This document shows positions 1 through 11,746 of a stretch of DNA of 64,000 bases, piece after piece. The translations under genes and the position numbers were made by a program. Below the pieces are notes generated by a model that worked only from the letters and a program-made list of their open reading frames with translations, was not told where the DNA came from and made no database searches. The stretch is from Arctopsyche grandis. Taxonomy: Eukaryota; Arthropoda; Insecta; Trichoptera; Hydropsychidae. The DNA lies in the NCBI RefSeq assembly GCF_051622035.1, contig NC_135360.1, positions 34,365,206-34,429,205 on the forward strand, read 5' to 3'. Numbering within the stretch: position 1 is the stretch's first letter; each line of letters starts with the position of its first letter.

Positions 1-584
1 TTTAAATCTAGAGAAAGACCGGTGCCATCCGAAGAATTGATCAAATTTGCTCACAGGTTCTACACAACTTAATTTTATCAAAACTTTTCTAATGTGAAAA
101 AACATATTCTAAAAAAAAAAAAACGATGCGCATTTTAGGATAAGTGCTTCAAATGCGATATGTGCTCCACTCTCATGGCAGCCAGGTGATCCACGTAGAC
201 CTTATCCTACCGATATAGAGATGCGATTGGGACTTTTAGGTCGTCTATGTGAATTGCCGCTCAACGGACACGCCCCATCACTGAGCGATATTCATCGAAT
301 TACAACTGGAGGCTAGTGTTTATCCTCGAGCAAATAAATTTACATACATACATATGTATTAATATATTCAATGCTCAAATTTGATTGTTTTCACAGAAGT
401 TCCCGCTTCGGCTGCAAATCAATTCGCGTGGCATCCATCCGGTGAGCTCCATTTGGCTGTCGGAGGAGCTTCCGTTCCGCTGGAAGGTTCTGCAGGTGCC
501 CGAGGTCCCAAAGACGCTCCACAAGAAGACGTAGAAGTCATGTCGACCGATTCTAGTTCAAGTTCTAGTAGTGATTCTCAATAA
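1..584 (+). CDS. MED4: Mediator complex subunit 4, 3' part (partial)
   Basis: C-terminal part of Mediator subunit 4, a middle-module protein of the nuclear coactivator that links activators to RNA polymerase II. Exons read as join(1..56, 139..311, 397..584); the gene begins outside the window. Exon 1 gives [11 protein letters not shown]. Exon 2 gives [20 protein letters not shown] followed by [16 protein letters not shown]. The last exon ends in the acidic-serine tail [19 protein letters not shown]. These blocks match what I know of animal MED4 (SEELIKYAHR, [17 protein letters not shown], [15 protein letters not shown]). The first intron is GT-AG. The second needs a GC donor at 312, because every nearby GT lies beyond an in-frame TAG at 314-316; with the GC donor the joined codon is GAA and the frame continues. 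Several AATAAA-like sites follow the stop. Confidence 0.9.
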
Positions 585-1657
585 ATTATTATAAATATTT
601 TTGACTGTCTTTCTGTGATTCTTTTATAATTATTATACACATATGTATGTACATATATTGTATTTTTAAGTCTTATTATTTTTTGTCAGTTCTATGACTG
701 ATGATGCATTGTGGAACACGAATCTTTAATAAAAAAGTTATTGGTTTGATCAAACGTAAAATAAATCTTATTCATTGACACTAACACGCCTTCTCTTTCC
801 AACTAGAATAATACGTACAAAATAAAAAATGATGTACAATGTGCTCATGTTTTTCGATAGGATGATGTACATATAATGGTATCATTATTTTGTATAACTC
901 ACAAGTAACTGACATGTATCACTTTGTACTTCATTGCAATTTTATATTAGTAAACCAGAGTTTGCAAGTTTATATTGACTTTTCTGTGGCCCGGAAACGA
1001 TCGCAGACCCTTGTTTTAAATTATAATAGAAAAACTTATGACATTGTATTTAAAATTGCACAGTGAAAGCTTTAAATACATAGTACAAGGGTCAAAAACC
1101 TTAAAGATCTAAATATGTAAATACATTTTACAGTAGCAGTAATGCTGTTGGGTGAGAAAATCTGGCCTTTTATAAATGGATGCAACAAGTTTATGTGTGA
1201 TTTGTGTAGAAAGTAATACATATGTATGTACATACATATATGTAATATGTAATTACTTACACAATGCCTAATAGTTGTTGAAAGAGGGTGATACATATTT
1301 TTCTTGTAAACATCATGCTCAGTTTTATGTAAGAGTTCAGAGTGGCAGTTGCCTAACTATTGAATTTCCTTTAATATAAATTTGTATTACATATACTTAT
1401 GTATTTAATTATTTAAAAATGTTCATATTTCGAAACAGTGTCGATCGATAATTTTGGTTGTATTCAACTGGATCTATTCGATGTTATTTTATGCTTTTTT
1501 AATAAAAAATAAATTCATGAAATAAATAGATTACATGTATGAATGGACATATGTACATATGTATTATGTGTTTGCAAACACAAACAGTTGCCCTTAGCGA
1601 CTGGGTTGTTTATTTAAAGAGCATGCAAATTGATCGTGTTTCACGAAAAGATTAACC
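585..1657. other. Intergenic DNA between MED4 and DNALI1
   Basis: AT-rich DNA holding the MED4 3' untranslated region and the upstream region of DNALI1. Several TACATA/TATGTA palindromes are present (about 641-657, 1217-1241, 1545-1562). I see no supported coding sequence; the short minus-strand frame at 1072-1296 is low-complexity. Confidence 0.6.
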
Positions 1658-3222
1658 ATGGCTGAAAGAATTATCCCATCCGAAGACACGCTAGTCAAAT
1701 ATGAAAATCCAGTATTAGTGACGACGCATCCTGAAAAAAGACCTGTGAGTATCGTATACAAAAACTATTCACAAAACCCGGGATACAAGAGGTTTATCAG
1801 GTTGATTTGAAAACGTAACAGGTGAGGCAGCCGATATCTCCGACTCCTGGCACGTCCTGTGTCACTCAGCTAACAGCCGAGATCAGAAAAGAGACTGAAG
1901 AGATCCTCAATGCAATATTACCGCCGAGAGAGTGGGAAGAGGAAGGGCAAATATGGACGCAACAGGTATCAAAATTAAATATGATACTGAAATAAATGTA
2001 CAATATTCAATATCCGTCTTTTAACTAAATAGGTATCGTCCACTCCGGCGACCCGTTTAGATGTGATGAACTTGCAAGAAAACCTGGACACGAAGCTCCA
2101 GCAGAGACAAGCCAGAGAGACAGGAATATGTCCTGTTAGACGACAATTGTATACACAGTGTTTCGACGAGCTTATACGACAGGTTTTGAATGCTTTAAAC
2201 TTCTTACGAGTATGTATATGTAATACTATTTTATTTGCTCAATAAAGTCGTTTAACTTCGTAGGTTACCATAAATTGTGCTGAAAGAGGGTTGCTCTTGT
2301 TGCGGATTAGGGATGAGCTAAATATGACTATGGAAGCGTACCAAACATTATATTGTAGTTCTATAGCGTTTGGAATGAGGAAAGCTTTACAGGTATTGTG
2401 TATATTTGTGGCATTTCAATCGATTCGAAATTAAGTCAAACGCAAACGGCATACTTTTAATTTTTATTAAATTTGGTCTATAATTCATTATTTATCTCAG
2501 TTAATATTCAACTCTTGGTATTAATTTTTTTGTAAGTGTAATAAGTAATATTTATATACATATGTACGTAGGCTTTACAGCAAATGAATGAACACAAAAA
2601 TGTATTCATCAAAATAATAATTATTGAGTTTGAATAATTATAAATCTTTTATTATGAACTTTTTTACTATGTAAACCTATACATCATGCCGGCAGAGATG
2701 GTTCGAAAACAGTGTCCAATAGATCGGCTTTTGACATTGTTCGCATATACCAGTGGGATTAAAAGGATTAATATTTAATTGCATCAAAGTAGATGGTGGG
2801 GTCTTTTGTCACGTCGTCTGAACTAAAAAGTCTACCGTTGGCGCCTGGTCTTATAAGCCCTGTATTAAAAATGTTGTTTTCGACAGTCCGAACAAGGTAA
2901 AACTGATTTGTTGGAACAAGTTGCCGAGTTAGAGGGCGAAAAGAGTGTTTTGGAGAAGCAGAGTGCAGAATTAAAACAAAAAACGGAGCAGCTAGAACGT
3001 AGAGCGGCTGAATTGAGAGCTGCCGAAGAGAAGAAGCATCAAGAGGAGATAGAAGCACTTAGAAAAACTAATATGCAATTAAAGGCAAGTCAATGTAGAC
3101 ATGTTTCAGTATTGGATTTCATTTTCAATTATAATTCAATAAATTATAATAAATACAAATTTATGTGAATATTTTCATGATTTCAGGCACAACTGGAGGG
3201 AATAATCACGCCTAAGAAATGA
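1658..3222 (+). CDS. DNALI1: Axonemal dynein light intermediate polypeptide 1 (p28 family)
   Basis: Inner-arm axonemal dynein light chain of the p28/DNALI1 family. In insects it would be expected in sperm flagella and mechanosensory cilia. Six coding exons: join(1658..1744, 1822..1965, 2033..2182, 2264..2392, 2887..3084, 3187..3222), all phase 0, giving 247 residues, close to the roughly 250-260 usual for the family. The sequence shows ILPPREWEEEGQIWTQQ, the signature ERGLLLLRIRDELNMTMEAY, then AFGMRKALQ, a charged coiled coil over about residues 170-235, and the terminal AQLEGIITPKK. The start ATG has a good context (AACCATGG). The last intron has a GC donor with the exact consensus AAG|GCAAGT; no GT donor keeps frame. 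Confidence 0.93.
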
Positions 3223-3607
3223 AATGTCATGCAAAACACATTACATATGTATACAAAATGTGTCAAGAGTAAAAGTTATTTTAATAAATTATATACACAT
3301 GTAATAAAATTGTGGTTAACATACGTTATTTTGTAATATGTATATTAAAGATAACCATAAAGTTGTGGTGGCCAACTTTCAGTAAATTTTAATGAAAATG
3401 TACGACTAAAATAAAAAACTTACACACATGTAACATTTGTATTTCAAATGAAAGGATTTTACCAAGTTAACATATATAATATAATACATTAGGACTGGAG
3501 AAACAAGAGTAAAACGAAACGATTAAATTACAATGCATACATTTAGGATATTGGATTAAATATAGACAACAACAAATTGCTAAAATTGAAAAATGTGACA
3601 CTTAATA

Positions 3608-3611
<4 letters not shown>

Positions 3612-3682
<71 letters not shown>
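3612..3682. repeat. (TA)n microsatellite
   Basis: About 35 uninterrupted TA dinucleotides. The open frame on the minus strand here translates as a run of IY repeats and is not a gene. Confidence 0.97.
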
Positions 3683-3685
<3 letters not shown>

Positions 3686-4605
3686 ATCCAAAAGGTAGTA
3701 ATGTTGTAATCAAATACGGTATACTTATATTTATATATGTACATAGTATGTAATAGTGTATGTATGCATATAGGTATAGCGATACAAACAATATGTTTAC
3801 CTTATAAGTGAACACGCTTACATAATAATTGAGATTTCATTTGTACGATTCATTTACAAACGCATGTAAGAGTTCTGATGAGCTTGTGTATTCGAATGGT
3901 TGATTCATACATTTACGTAATAAATATACAAATGTAAATGTACATATGTTAAGGTTCTGATTTTACCAGGACAGTACACTTTTTTTTATGTACATAACAG
4001 AATTTTTTTTATCTATAGATAGATAAACTCATGTCTCCTACAAAAATATTGGCAAAGTAGTCAAATGTTGTTTCCATTTTTATCAGGAACAAATGCACCA
4101 GCCGAAAGATTTTTTACTTTGATGAACAATATATGTACATACATACATGTAGTCCAGTGATAAAATGAAATTGAATGTTGAAACTTTTGCTAATCATTAT
4201 CAAATTTAGCAAAGTGAAACATAGTAAAAGCCTTTAAAAATGGTCATCTTAATGTACATACATACATATATCGTGTTGAAATAAACGATTGTCATAGTTT
4301 TCTATTATGCGAAGGAAAACATATTAGAATTATTTTTGTTACAATTTACATATAATATACATACATATATGTATAAGCTAGGTATGCATAATATATGTAT
4401 ATCTCAGTATCGAGAAACGTGCATTTGGCACCCAACGACAAATATTGTCATTGCGTTGAAACGTTACGTTTCACATATGGAAATTTATATGTATGTATGT
4501 ATATGTAATATATTATACATTGATTAATTTAAATATTCATTCCACATGAGTATGCGTGAAATTTTTGGGATTACATACATTTTATCAAATACACATTCGG
4601 TTATT

Positions 4606-4642
4606 ACACACACACACACGCACACACACACACACACACACC
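4606..4642. repeat. (AC)n microsatellite
   Basis: AC repeat of about 18 units with a single G interruption at 4620. Confidence 0.95.
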
Positions 4643-5321
4643 TTTTCACATTTATTGGTTACATTTCATATTTTTCTACACATGCTCTTCTTGTACAGTA
4701 CCGATCTTAGAAATTGACGTGTCTATCTAAAAAATATTAAGGGTGTGAGACAATCATTAAAAATTGGTATTGTACGATAGGAAAATAGCGTACATATGTA
4801 TATTAATAAAAAGGTCTAGCCACCATTTTTCAATATTTTACGTTCATTTATCAACAATGAACACATTATTGTGATAAACATTATATTGTTAAATGTACAT
4901 ACGTAGACGTTTCGTATTTTTATTTTGTTTACAATATAAATATTTTGTACCTTTGCAGTCATAGTTGCGATTCCATATTGTCTTTCAGTCTCCCACAAAC
5001 AAATAAATTACACACACTTATACAATTTTACTTTTACCAAAAAAAAAGCAATCGTCTGAATGTACAACGAATTTTTTTTAAACACAAAGTACATACATAT
5101 TATGTACAAACATGAGGAATTAGTCGCGATGATCACGTATAAATGGAATACGATTCGAATGGAATTTTAACACCATCATCATCATCATCATTTGAAACCA
5201 AAATCAGGTGAAGTGACAGAGCAGACGTCTGTGAGAGGTATTATTACGATTTGAATCTGAAATCAATAGAGTGATGTTAGAAAAATAATCAAATACTCCA
5301 AATACTTATTGCATGTAATAT

Positions 5322-8067
5322 TTAAATTGTAGAAAGTACGGTGAGTTGATCCCGATTTTTTCCAATGAGATTTATGGGCGGTTCTGGAGCGCTACACATT
5401 CCGCAAGTCTTCGAACGCGACTGCTGTGAACTGACGCCGAAATATTTACCACATTGGCAGTAGCATTTGCTGAAAATTCAGTATAATTATAAAAGTATGC
5501 ATCTAACCGTTAAAAGTAGGAAAATTCTACTCATCTACACGGGAGTCATAATCACTAACCTGTATTTCGGCCACGACGATGATCTTGAACTAGTCTGCGG
5601 CTGCTGTTGACTCGAGGGTGGTGAATAAATTGGGGTGTTCAATTCGTCGAAATCGAGGACGTTGTCTATATTTAGCACTCTCTGACTCGCTGAAAAGTGA
5701 AATATGCGCTCTTTAACGGCGGACACGTGCTCGATGCCCCACTGGACTCCGGAAATTAATATTCCTATCTGAAAATAAAACAAACAGAGTCAGTAATAAA
5801 ATATGGTGAAAACAATAATCGACTGACTGGTTGTGATTGAATCAAGAAAAACCTTCACTCTCATGTGCGGCTCACGACCGAAGGTTTTGTAAGGAACCTT
5901 TGGCGGATCTCGACATGTTACCGCTAGCCGGACCGTTCTCAATACTACTTCAGGTACCTGTCAATTATAAATTGGCCATCAACAATGAAAAGTACATATC
6001 ACATTGTATATACATAAGTACATACTATGCACGAAAGGCAAAGTTAAGCAATACTCTAATCGTGTATGTACCTACATAGTACACTTTAGAATTGCTTAAA
6101 ATATGAATAGATTCAAACCTCATATTTTCCCTGCCAGCATATTAAAAATGCCTTGTGAAACCAAACTCCCTTCGGATAAAGATCTACGACCCATTCGCAC
6201 GTCCTATCTCCGGCATGTTCAGCTTGACTTGTGTGCGACGAGAACACAAACGTTCTGGTGTGATAGCACGGCAGGGAATGGAAGTCTTCGATGGTGAGTA
6301 CCGAGCTCCATTTATCTTCCGTGTACAAACGGGGAGTGAACAAAAGTTTACCCTCTTCTGTAGAGAAGATTTCTTTAACACGATTGTTGTGACCTTTAAT
6401 TATAAACAGCATTGATGAAAATAAAGCTTTCATTTATGTATGATATAATCGTAAAGTAAAAATGAATACCTGAATGATAGCTCATTCCGATGGCCATGCG
6501 TTCGACGAGAAACTCCTTGTAAATCTGAGTGAACGGATTCAATAGCAGTTCTGCGAGCTGCCTCGGAGTCATCATCGGAAATCTAATGTGAGATATTGTA
6601 GCGTATACTAGGTCGTGTAAGTGAGCCTCTACGTCAGCTTCGGAGAAGTCTTGACCTTCGGCGTTCATGAGTTGAGATCTCTGATGTTCCAACCAACGCG
6701 TTACAAATCTGGATTCGAAATAAAGGTGTCGTGTCATATTTTGTCCGTTGATCGTACATCGTGGCCGTGACTCAATGGGAAAAATGCTTTGTGATGTGTA
6801 CAACTTTGCAGAGGCACTACCTACGACTTACTTATACCAGATTTAGTATACATACATATTTACATATGTACATAAACACTCCATCATTGATAGGTTAGAT
6901 TACCGACAAAGTGTTGGTTGGTTGAAAATTTGGGTAAGGACGCAAACCCAATTGAAAATTTTACTTTTGAGAGTCGGTCTTTCTAGAGAACAACAATGTG
7001 TCAGTATATCAATCTTAATCAATTTCAATAGCATAGTTATTATAAAACGATATTTGAAATCACAAGTAGAGTCCAGATTTGAATGTCTACGATATATAAT
7101 ACATATGTAGGTATGTATGTAAGTATGTCAGGCCGCGGCTGCACTGGTAAGGCGATTTTACAATCCATCGAGTAAATGATATGTAATGACGATTCGCTAC
7201 TACAGTGCGACCGTGGCCCGAGTCTCATTGCACTGTATATATTGCATACAGGTATTGCATTATTATTATTTTTTATCCCATTACACACTGATAAAAGCAA
7301 TGATAGTAAAAATATTTACATATATAAATTCATTTCATTGTAAACGACAAGATCGTTCTGTTGCAATAAACTGATAAGAACTTCCGGTTCAAAGTTTCCA
7401 AAGTCGCTAGTTCGAGCCAACGTTTCCAAATTCCATTTGACAAAATTTTGACACTCCTAAAATGGCATAAATAAATTCCATAAAAATACTATGGTAGTAA
7501 AAAAATGACACAAAACAAAATTGAAACAAAGAAAACAATACTTTGGCGACGTCGCTGTGTCCACACGCCATCGTATACTGCAACCACGACACTAATTGAC
7601 CCTGTTGAACTGCATTAGCCAAATGTCTCGACATGTATGTCAGACACAATTCAACTAAATCCTTAATATTGTATTTATCAGCCAACGAGAGGATCGGCAG
7701 CACCGTCTCCTGGGATATTCTGATTTGACCCGTGTAGAAGTAGCGGAGGAAGAGTGGGAACACTTCGGAACATTGTGGAGTCTCTTTCAATTCGATGGCA
7801 CTCTCGCGCCATTCGGACCACTCTCGATTCATCAACATTACCTGAAAATAACCACAGGTGAAAAATAAAAAAAAATACGCCGATTTTAGACATTTAGATT
7901 TTTTAGTGCATATTTATACCTGGAATACTTCACTAGTGGCGCACAGTATGAGTCTGTGTGCCGGGTAACTTTTACCGCCTACCACTAGATTTATATCGCT
8001 CATTAACTGGTCGGCATATAGAGTGGCTATTTTGATCAGAACACTAGTCGAATTATCCACCTGTAAG

Positions 8068-8143
<76 letters not shown>

Positions 8144-8292
8144 GGTCAAAAATAATATTATTGTAGGAGTGGTAGATTGATTAGAAATTATACTTCGACG
8201 AAAGCTGACGTGCTAGGGGCGGCAGTCTCCGCCGTGGGTTTTTTTGAATGGTGTGGAATTTCGGATGTGTTTTTGTGCTTCATCTCGTTCAT
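5322..8292 (-). CDS. BTBD17: BTB/POZ domain-containing protein 17-like (BTB-BACK)
   Basis: BTB/POZ plus BACK protein resembling animal BTBD17; the molecular function of the family is not well established. Nine coding exons, transcription order: 8292-8194, 8060-7920, 7841-7542, 7456-7320, 6708-6470, 6393-6119, 5957-5853, 5768-5560, 5469-5322, all GT-AG with compatible phases, about 550 residues. Residues about 54-150 form the BTB fold (DINLVVGGKSYPAHRLILCA; VFPLFLRYFYTGQI; ILSLADKYNIKDLVELC). BACK follows (NFVKWNLETLA; ISHIRFPMMTPRQLAELL). The C-terminal half (KLLFTPRLYTEDKW; WVVDLYPKGVWFHKA; ERIFHFSAS) matches the BTBD17 tail region. The tail carries CYCQC and CGMC, a possible metal-binding cluster. 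A second in-frame ATG lies 9 bases downstream. An acceptor (TTTGCAG) 16 bases before the ATG implies a 5' non-coding exon. The last exon could instead splice from about 5343 to an acceptor near 5262. Confidence 0.85.
8074..8142. repeat. (TA)n microsatellite in BTBD17-like intron 1
   Basis: Long TA run inside the first coding intron, only about 15 bases from the acceptor of exon 2 on the transcribed (minus) strand. Confidence 0.95.
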
Positions 8293-8775
8293 TTTTATTG
8301 TTAACTGCAAAGATTATTTAATCGTTGTTAAGTGTTTGACATTTGACTAGGGACTAATTTGCATTTAGAATGATTTTTGTACGCTAAATATTGCTTGTTT
8401 ATCAACGTATACGTCGTTATAAGCAATATACTACGAATAGAATGGGAAATTGGATAATTTGACATTTGGAAAAAATGAAGATATGTATACTCACGGTAAC
8501 TTATAAATAGAGGAAAGTCTATAGACGGTTAAAGGAATGTGTAGTAGTGTAAAAATGTATAATATAAAGGCACAAACTAATAATGGCAAATATATAGCAT
8601 AATGACACTGAGCTCGGCTGTCACTCGCCCATTTTTGAGCTCTTTGATGGTTGTAACGTGCGTAATAATCGACCATGACTCATTTATTTTTTAAATGTCA
8701 AATTGGTACAAAAAGCCAGTGAATCACGAACCAGTGCGCGAATTGAGTAAACTAAATGCAAAAATTTCAATTATA
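8293..8775. other. Upstream region of the BTBD17-like gene
   Basis: AT-rich sequence holding the inferred 5' non-coding exon and promoter of the minus-strand gene. A 61-codon frame on the minus strand (8491-8676) has no family resemblance that I recognise and I do not call it. Confidence 0.45.
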
Positions 8776-8967
8776 GGTCTGTTCATACGTATCCAGCACG
8801 ACCCGAATCCTGCAAGTACGGACAGTATTCTTTAGTACATTCTATATGGACGCGCATGAATACGTAAATGCGCATGCGCGAATGGAATATGAATACGTCT
8901 ATATAATGTACCAAAGAATACTATCCGCACTTGCAGGACACCTGCAAGAATAGGTATGAACAGGCCT
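8776..8967. mobile_element. Harbinger-type MITE, palindromic
   Basis: A 192-bp non-coding element with terminal inverted repeats AGGTCTGTTCATAC and GTATGAACAGGCCT (one mismatch). Most of the interior is also an imperfect palindrome (CCTGCAAGTACGGACAGTAT near the left against its complement near the right). The right flank is TAA, the target type preferred by PIF/Harbinger transposons, and is shared with the next element. The same termini bound the two larger elements in this window, so they belong to one family. Confidence 0.75.
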
Positions 8968-9248
8968 TAAAGGTCTGTTCATACTTAACAGCACTGCACG
9001 GCTTCAGCGCTGCACGACTCCGTTTCAAATATGTCATTTTATTACATTTCTATTCATATCTACCTACACGTCGCGGTCACGTCACGTTTACAGCAATTTG
9101 GCCGAGTGCAAGGCAAAATCGGCTTACTTATACATTAGAGGCCATGACGATACGGCACAATATTGCTTACGTCGTATTGTCGAGTACTTGCAATATGAAT
9201 GCATACACGTGCATTCGTAGCTACGCGTCAGAATACAAGTCACCAAAA

Positions 9249-9416
9249 ATGTTTCGACATTTATCGAACGAAAAAGAAGCTCAAGAAGGCAATAAAAAAG
9301 CACAGAGGCGTTTTGATGTGCATCCCATGTTAAAAAATAGAAAAACTGAAGGAGAGTTTTGGACACTGTATATGGAGCTTGTGGATGATGGACAAAATTT
9401 TTTTAAATATTTGCGC
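9249..9416 (+). pseudogene. PIF/Harbinger transposase N-terminal fragment (copy A)
   Basis: About 56 codons beginning at ATG 9249 (MFRHLSNEKEAQEG). They include RRFDVHPMLKNRKTEGEF and FFKYLRQN, which match the conserved start of HARBI1-type transposases (Rrf.vHPml..R...GEf..L...L..D...FfkYfR). The rest of the transposase is missing. The open frame extends in both directions only by chance. Confidence 0.7.
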
Positions 9417-9465
9417 CAAAACCATGTCGAAAGATTGAACAGCTGTCAACTGTCACTATCGATAA

Positions 9466-9819
9466 CTAGTGTTGGGCCCGTTGATTTCAACGGGTGGTTT
9501 CGAAAAGGAATTGAAACTCGAATAAAAATAAAGTTAAAGATATTGAATCGACTGGTTTCGGAAAGAAATTGATGCACGAATTACGAAGTGATTACGAATT
9601 ACGAACTACGTTTTGTGCATCGCCGACCTCCTGCCTAAATTAAAAAAATTAAAAAACTGAAAAAATGAAAAAAATGAAAATTATGAAAAAAAAAAAATTT
9701 TTGTTCCCCATACTGGTTGACGGTTGATCGTCCGTCACATATATACAAATATACAAATATACATACAAATATACAAATATACAAATATATTTAGCGACAG
9801 TCCGTTTTTATATATATTA
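9466..9819. mobile_element. Unclassified insertion inside Harbinger copy A
   Basis: A 354-bp segment interrupts sequence that is continuous in the sister copy (CGATAATTGGTCC near 16125-16137). It starts CTAGTGTTGGGCCCGTTG, has A-rich and AAATGA-like stretches, then a short tandem array of ATACAAAT-like units (about 9740-9790), and ends in TTTATATATATTA. It has no coding sequence. The repeat-rich right end suggests a SINE-like or other non-autonomous insertion, but I cannot classify it. Confidence 0.55.
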
Positions 9820-10049
9820 TTGGTCCAAAACAGCAAGGCAGACTCATGGCACGTAATTCGCGTGTATATTTCCACGATGGCCAAAAAAACGGATACGATA
9901 CGTTGACGGATGTTGCTGTAAGGTATGAACAGGAAATGTCGTGAACTGATGTAAACCTGCAGTGGCGTAAACGTGACGGTTGGTATGAATATACCCATAC
10001 AAAATGTACCAAAGAAGTCGGTACGTGCTGACTATGTATGAATAGACCT

Positions 10050-11746
10050 AAACTTGGAATTGTTTTATTGTTGCGCAAAATCTAAGGACAACGCTAAATA
10101 AATTTGTAAAAATAAATTTGTATAACTAATGTATTGCTAGAAGTAAATGGGAGCATCACCGAAGATAAAAAAGGGTAATTTATCGTTTTGACGTCCACTA
10201 AGTTTTGAACGATTTATTTATTTAAGTTGGCACTACTCACGCACACACATTCTCAACCGTAGTTTGACGTTTGACATTAAACCAGCTTCTAATCACATCT
10301 TGTAAAATGAATAAAGAATATAAATAGCATATAAAATAAATTGTTTCTGTACACGAATTCATAGAAGTAAAAGCGAGCACTTCATATTCAAATACACCCA
10401 ACAATTCCCATTAAGTATATTTGGGAAAGCATTTCTATAAGTTACTGGTTTGTTTGTTAACTTTGATGTAAAATATGCTCATCAGGTTGAGGGATTGTTT
10501 AATTTGAGACCGTATCGTGTTCTATTATTATATCTGTTTATTTTTCTTATTACAAGCTTTTTATTAGTTTTGTTTAGCCATAGTGATGATTTGGAACTAC
10601 GTGTCACTTGCAAAATTGTAAAATAAGTAAAAAAAAGGAAAATCAAAACATTGCAAAACTTTAAATTAAGAAAACCACACATCCTTCAATTTCGACCTGA
10701 AATTAAACATACTGTTTGAAAAAGAATGACTTGTGAAGGGGACAGATCCCAACAATTGGGTAGTCATAAATGTTTCATTGACTTACCTCGCCTGTTAATA
10801 TGATCTCAAGTCGCCTTTATATTTAATAATTTTAATTGGAAACTAATACTGTTTGATGTAATAGAGTGAATAGTTGTTGAGGTCATCCTACTTGTTTTTG
10901 AATTAAAATTTAATTTGAAATTTTATGACTTGTTTTTTTTTACAAATGTACATTACAACTTATTTTACAATATATAAATTGCATTACTCCCAAGTAATAG
11001 TTTTCGACTGAAAACTCAACCAAGTTGAAAAAAAAAAAAAAAACACAATTTTTTATGAATAGGTAAAATAATAACTCAATTTTTTTCACGTTATTTTATG
11101 TATTGCTCGTATATAAGTAAACAATATGATGTAAACATTTTTTTGTAAAACTTATAAGATATTAGTTTTTAATTCTACATGCATATTATAATAAAAATTA
11201 TGTTACTTGATGACACGATAATTACTCATACACAACCCGATTACAATTCATACAAATTTCACTTTTATAACAGAGCGCACAAGTTTAAAGTGAAAAAAAA
11301 AAAATTAATCAATTTAGATTTTTTAAATATATAGTATTTTATAAATTTCTCTAGTAACTAAATAAAATAATTCATCATCCATCGGATGACATAAACACGT
11401 GCGAAATGTAACTGTTATGAATTACATTTTCAATCAATATGTATGTACATGTATTTAATATATATTATAATACAATGACGATTTCATTATATTATATGTA
11501 TGTAGATTAAGTTTGACGATTCAAACTAGACATTGCCACATTTTGTTAAAATTAGCACTAAAAATAAAAATTATGAGTACATATACTCATGGAGGTGCAA
11601 ACACAATATGTTTATGTAAAAGACAGGTGGAATACGAATAAAACTCGTCGTTGGTATTTATTAAACGTCCTATCGTACTTAACGAACGCCGAACACAGTG
11701 TTTACAAACGAACGAAGGGGAAATGAGAGTCGCCTATTCGCCTAGT
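10050..11746. other. AT-rich intergenic DNA downstream of STRIP
   Basis: About 1.7 kb containing the 3' untranslated region of the minus-strand STRIP gene and unannotated AT-rich DNA with several poly-A/poly-T runs. I see no supported gene, RNA or complete mobile element. Confidence 0.5.

Larger units (their letters stand above)
3223..5321. other. Convergent intergenic region, DNALI1 to BTBD17
   Basis: About 2.1 kb between two convergent genes. It holds their 3' untranslated regions, a long TA microsatellite, an AC microsatellite, a short CAT repeat near 5172-5191 and many TACATA/TATGTA palindromes. No coding sequence is supported, except a possible alternative last exon of the BTBD17-like gene on the minus strand around 5190-5262. 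Confidence 0.6.
8971..10049. mobile_element. Internally deleted Harbinger-like element, copy A
   Basis: Element bounded by AGGTCTGTTCATAC and GTATGAATAGACCT, next to the MITE at 8776-8967 with a shared TAA at 8968-8970. It is closely related to the element at 15604-16390 along most of its length. It keeps only a short N-terminal transposase remnant and no DDE catalytic part, so it is non-autonomous. It carries a 354-bp insertion (9466-9819) absent from the other copy and lacks about 29 bases near the right end that the other copy has. Confidence 0.8.

Noticed and set aside
3543-3815. 90-codon minus-strand frame
   Set aside because: It is the TA microsatellite read as IYIYIY with no gene context.
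8491-8676. 61-codon minus-strand frame upstream of the BTBD17-like gene
   Set aside because: No recognisable domain, hydrophobic by composition, and lies where a non-coding exon or promoter is expected.
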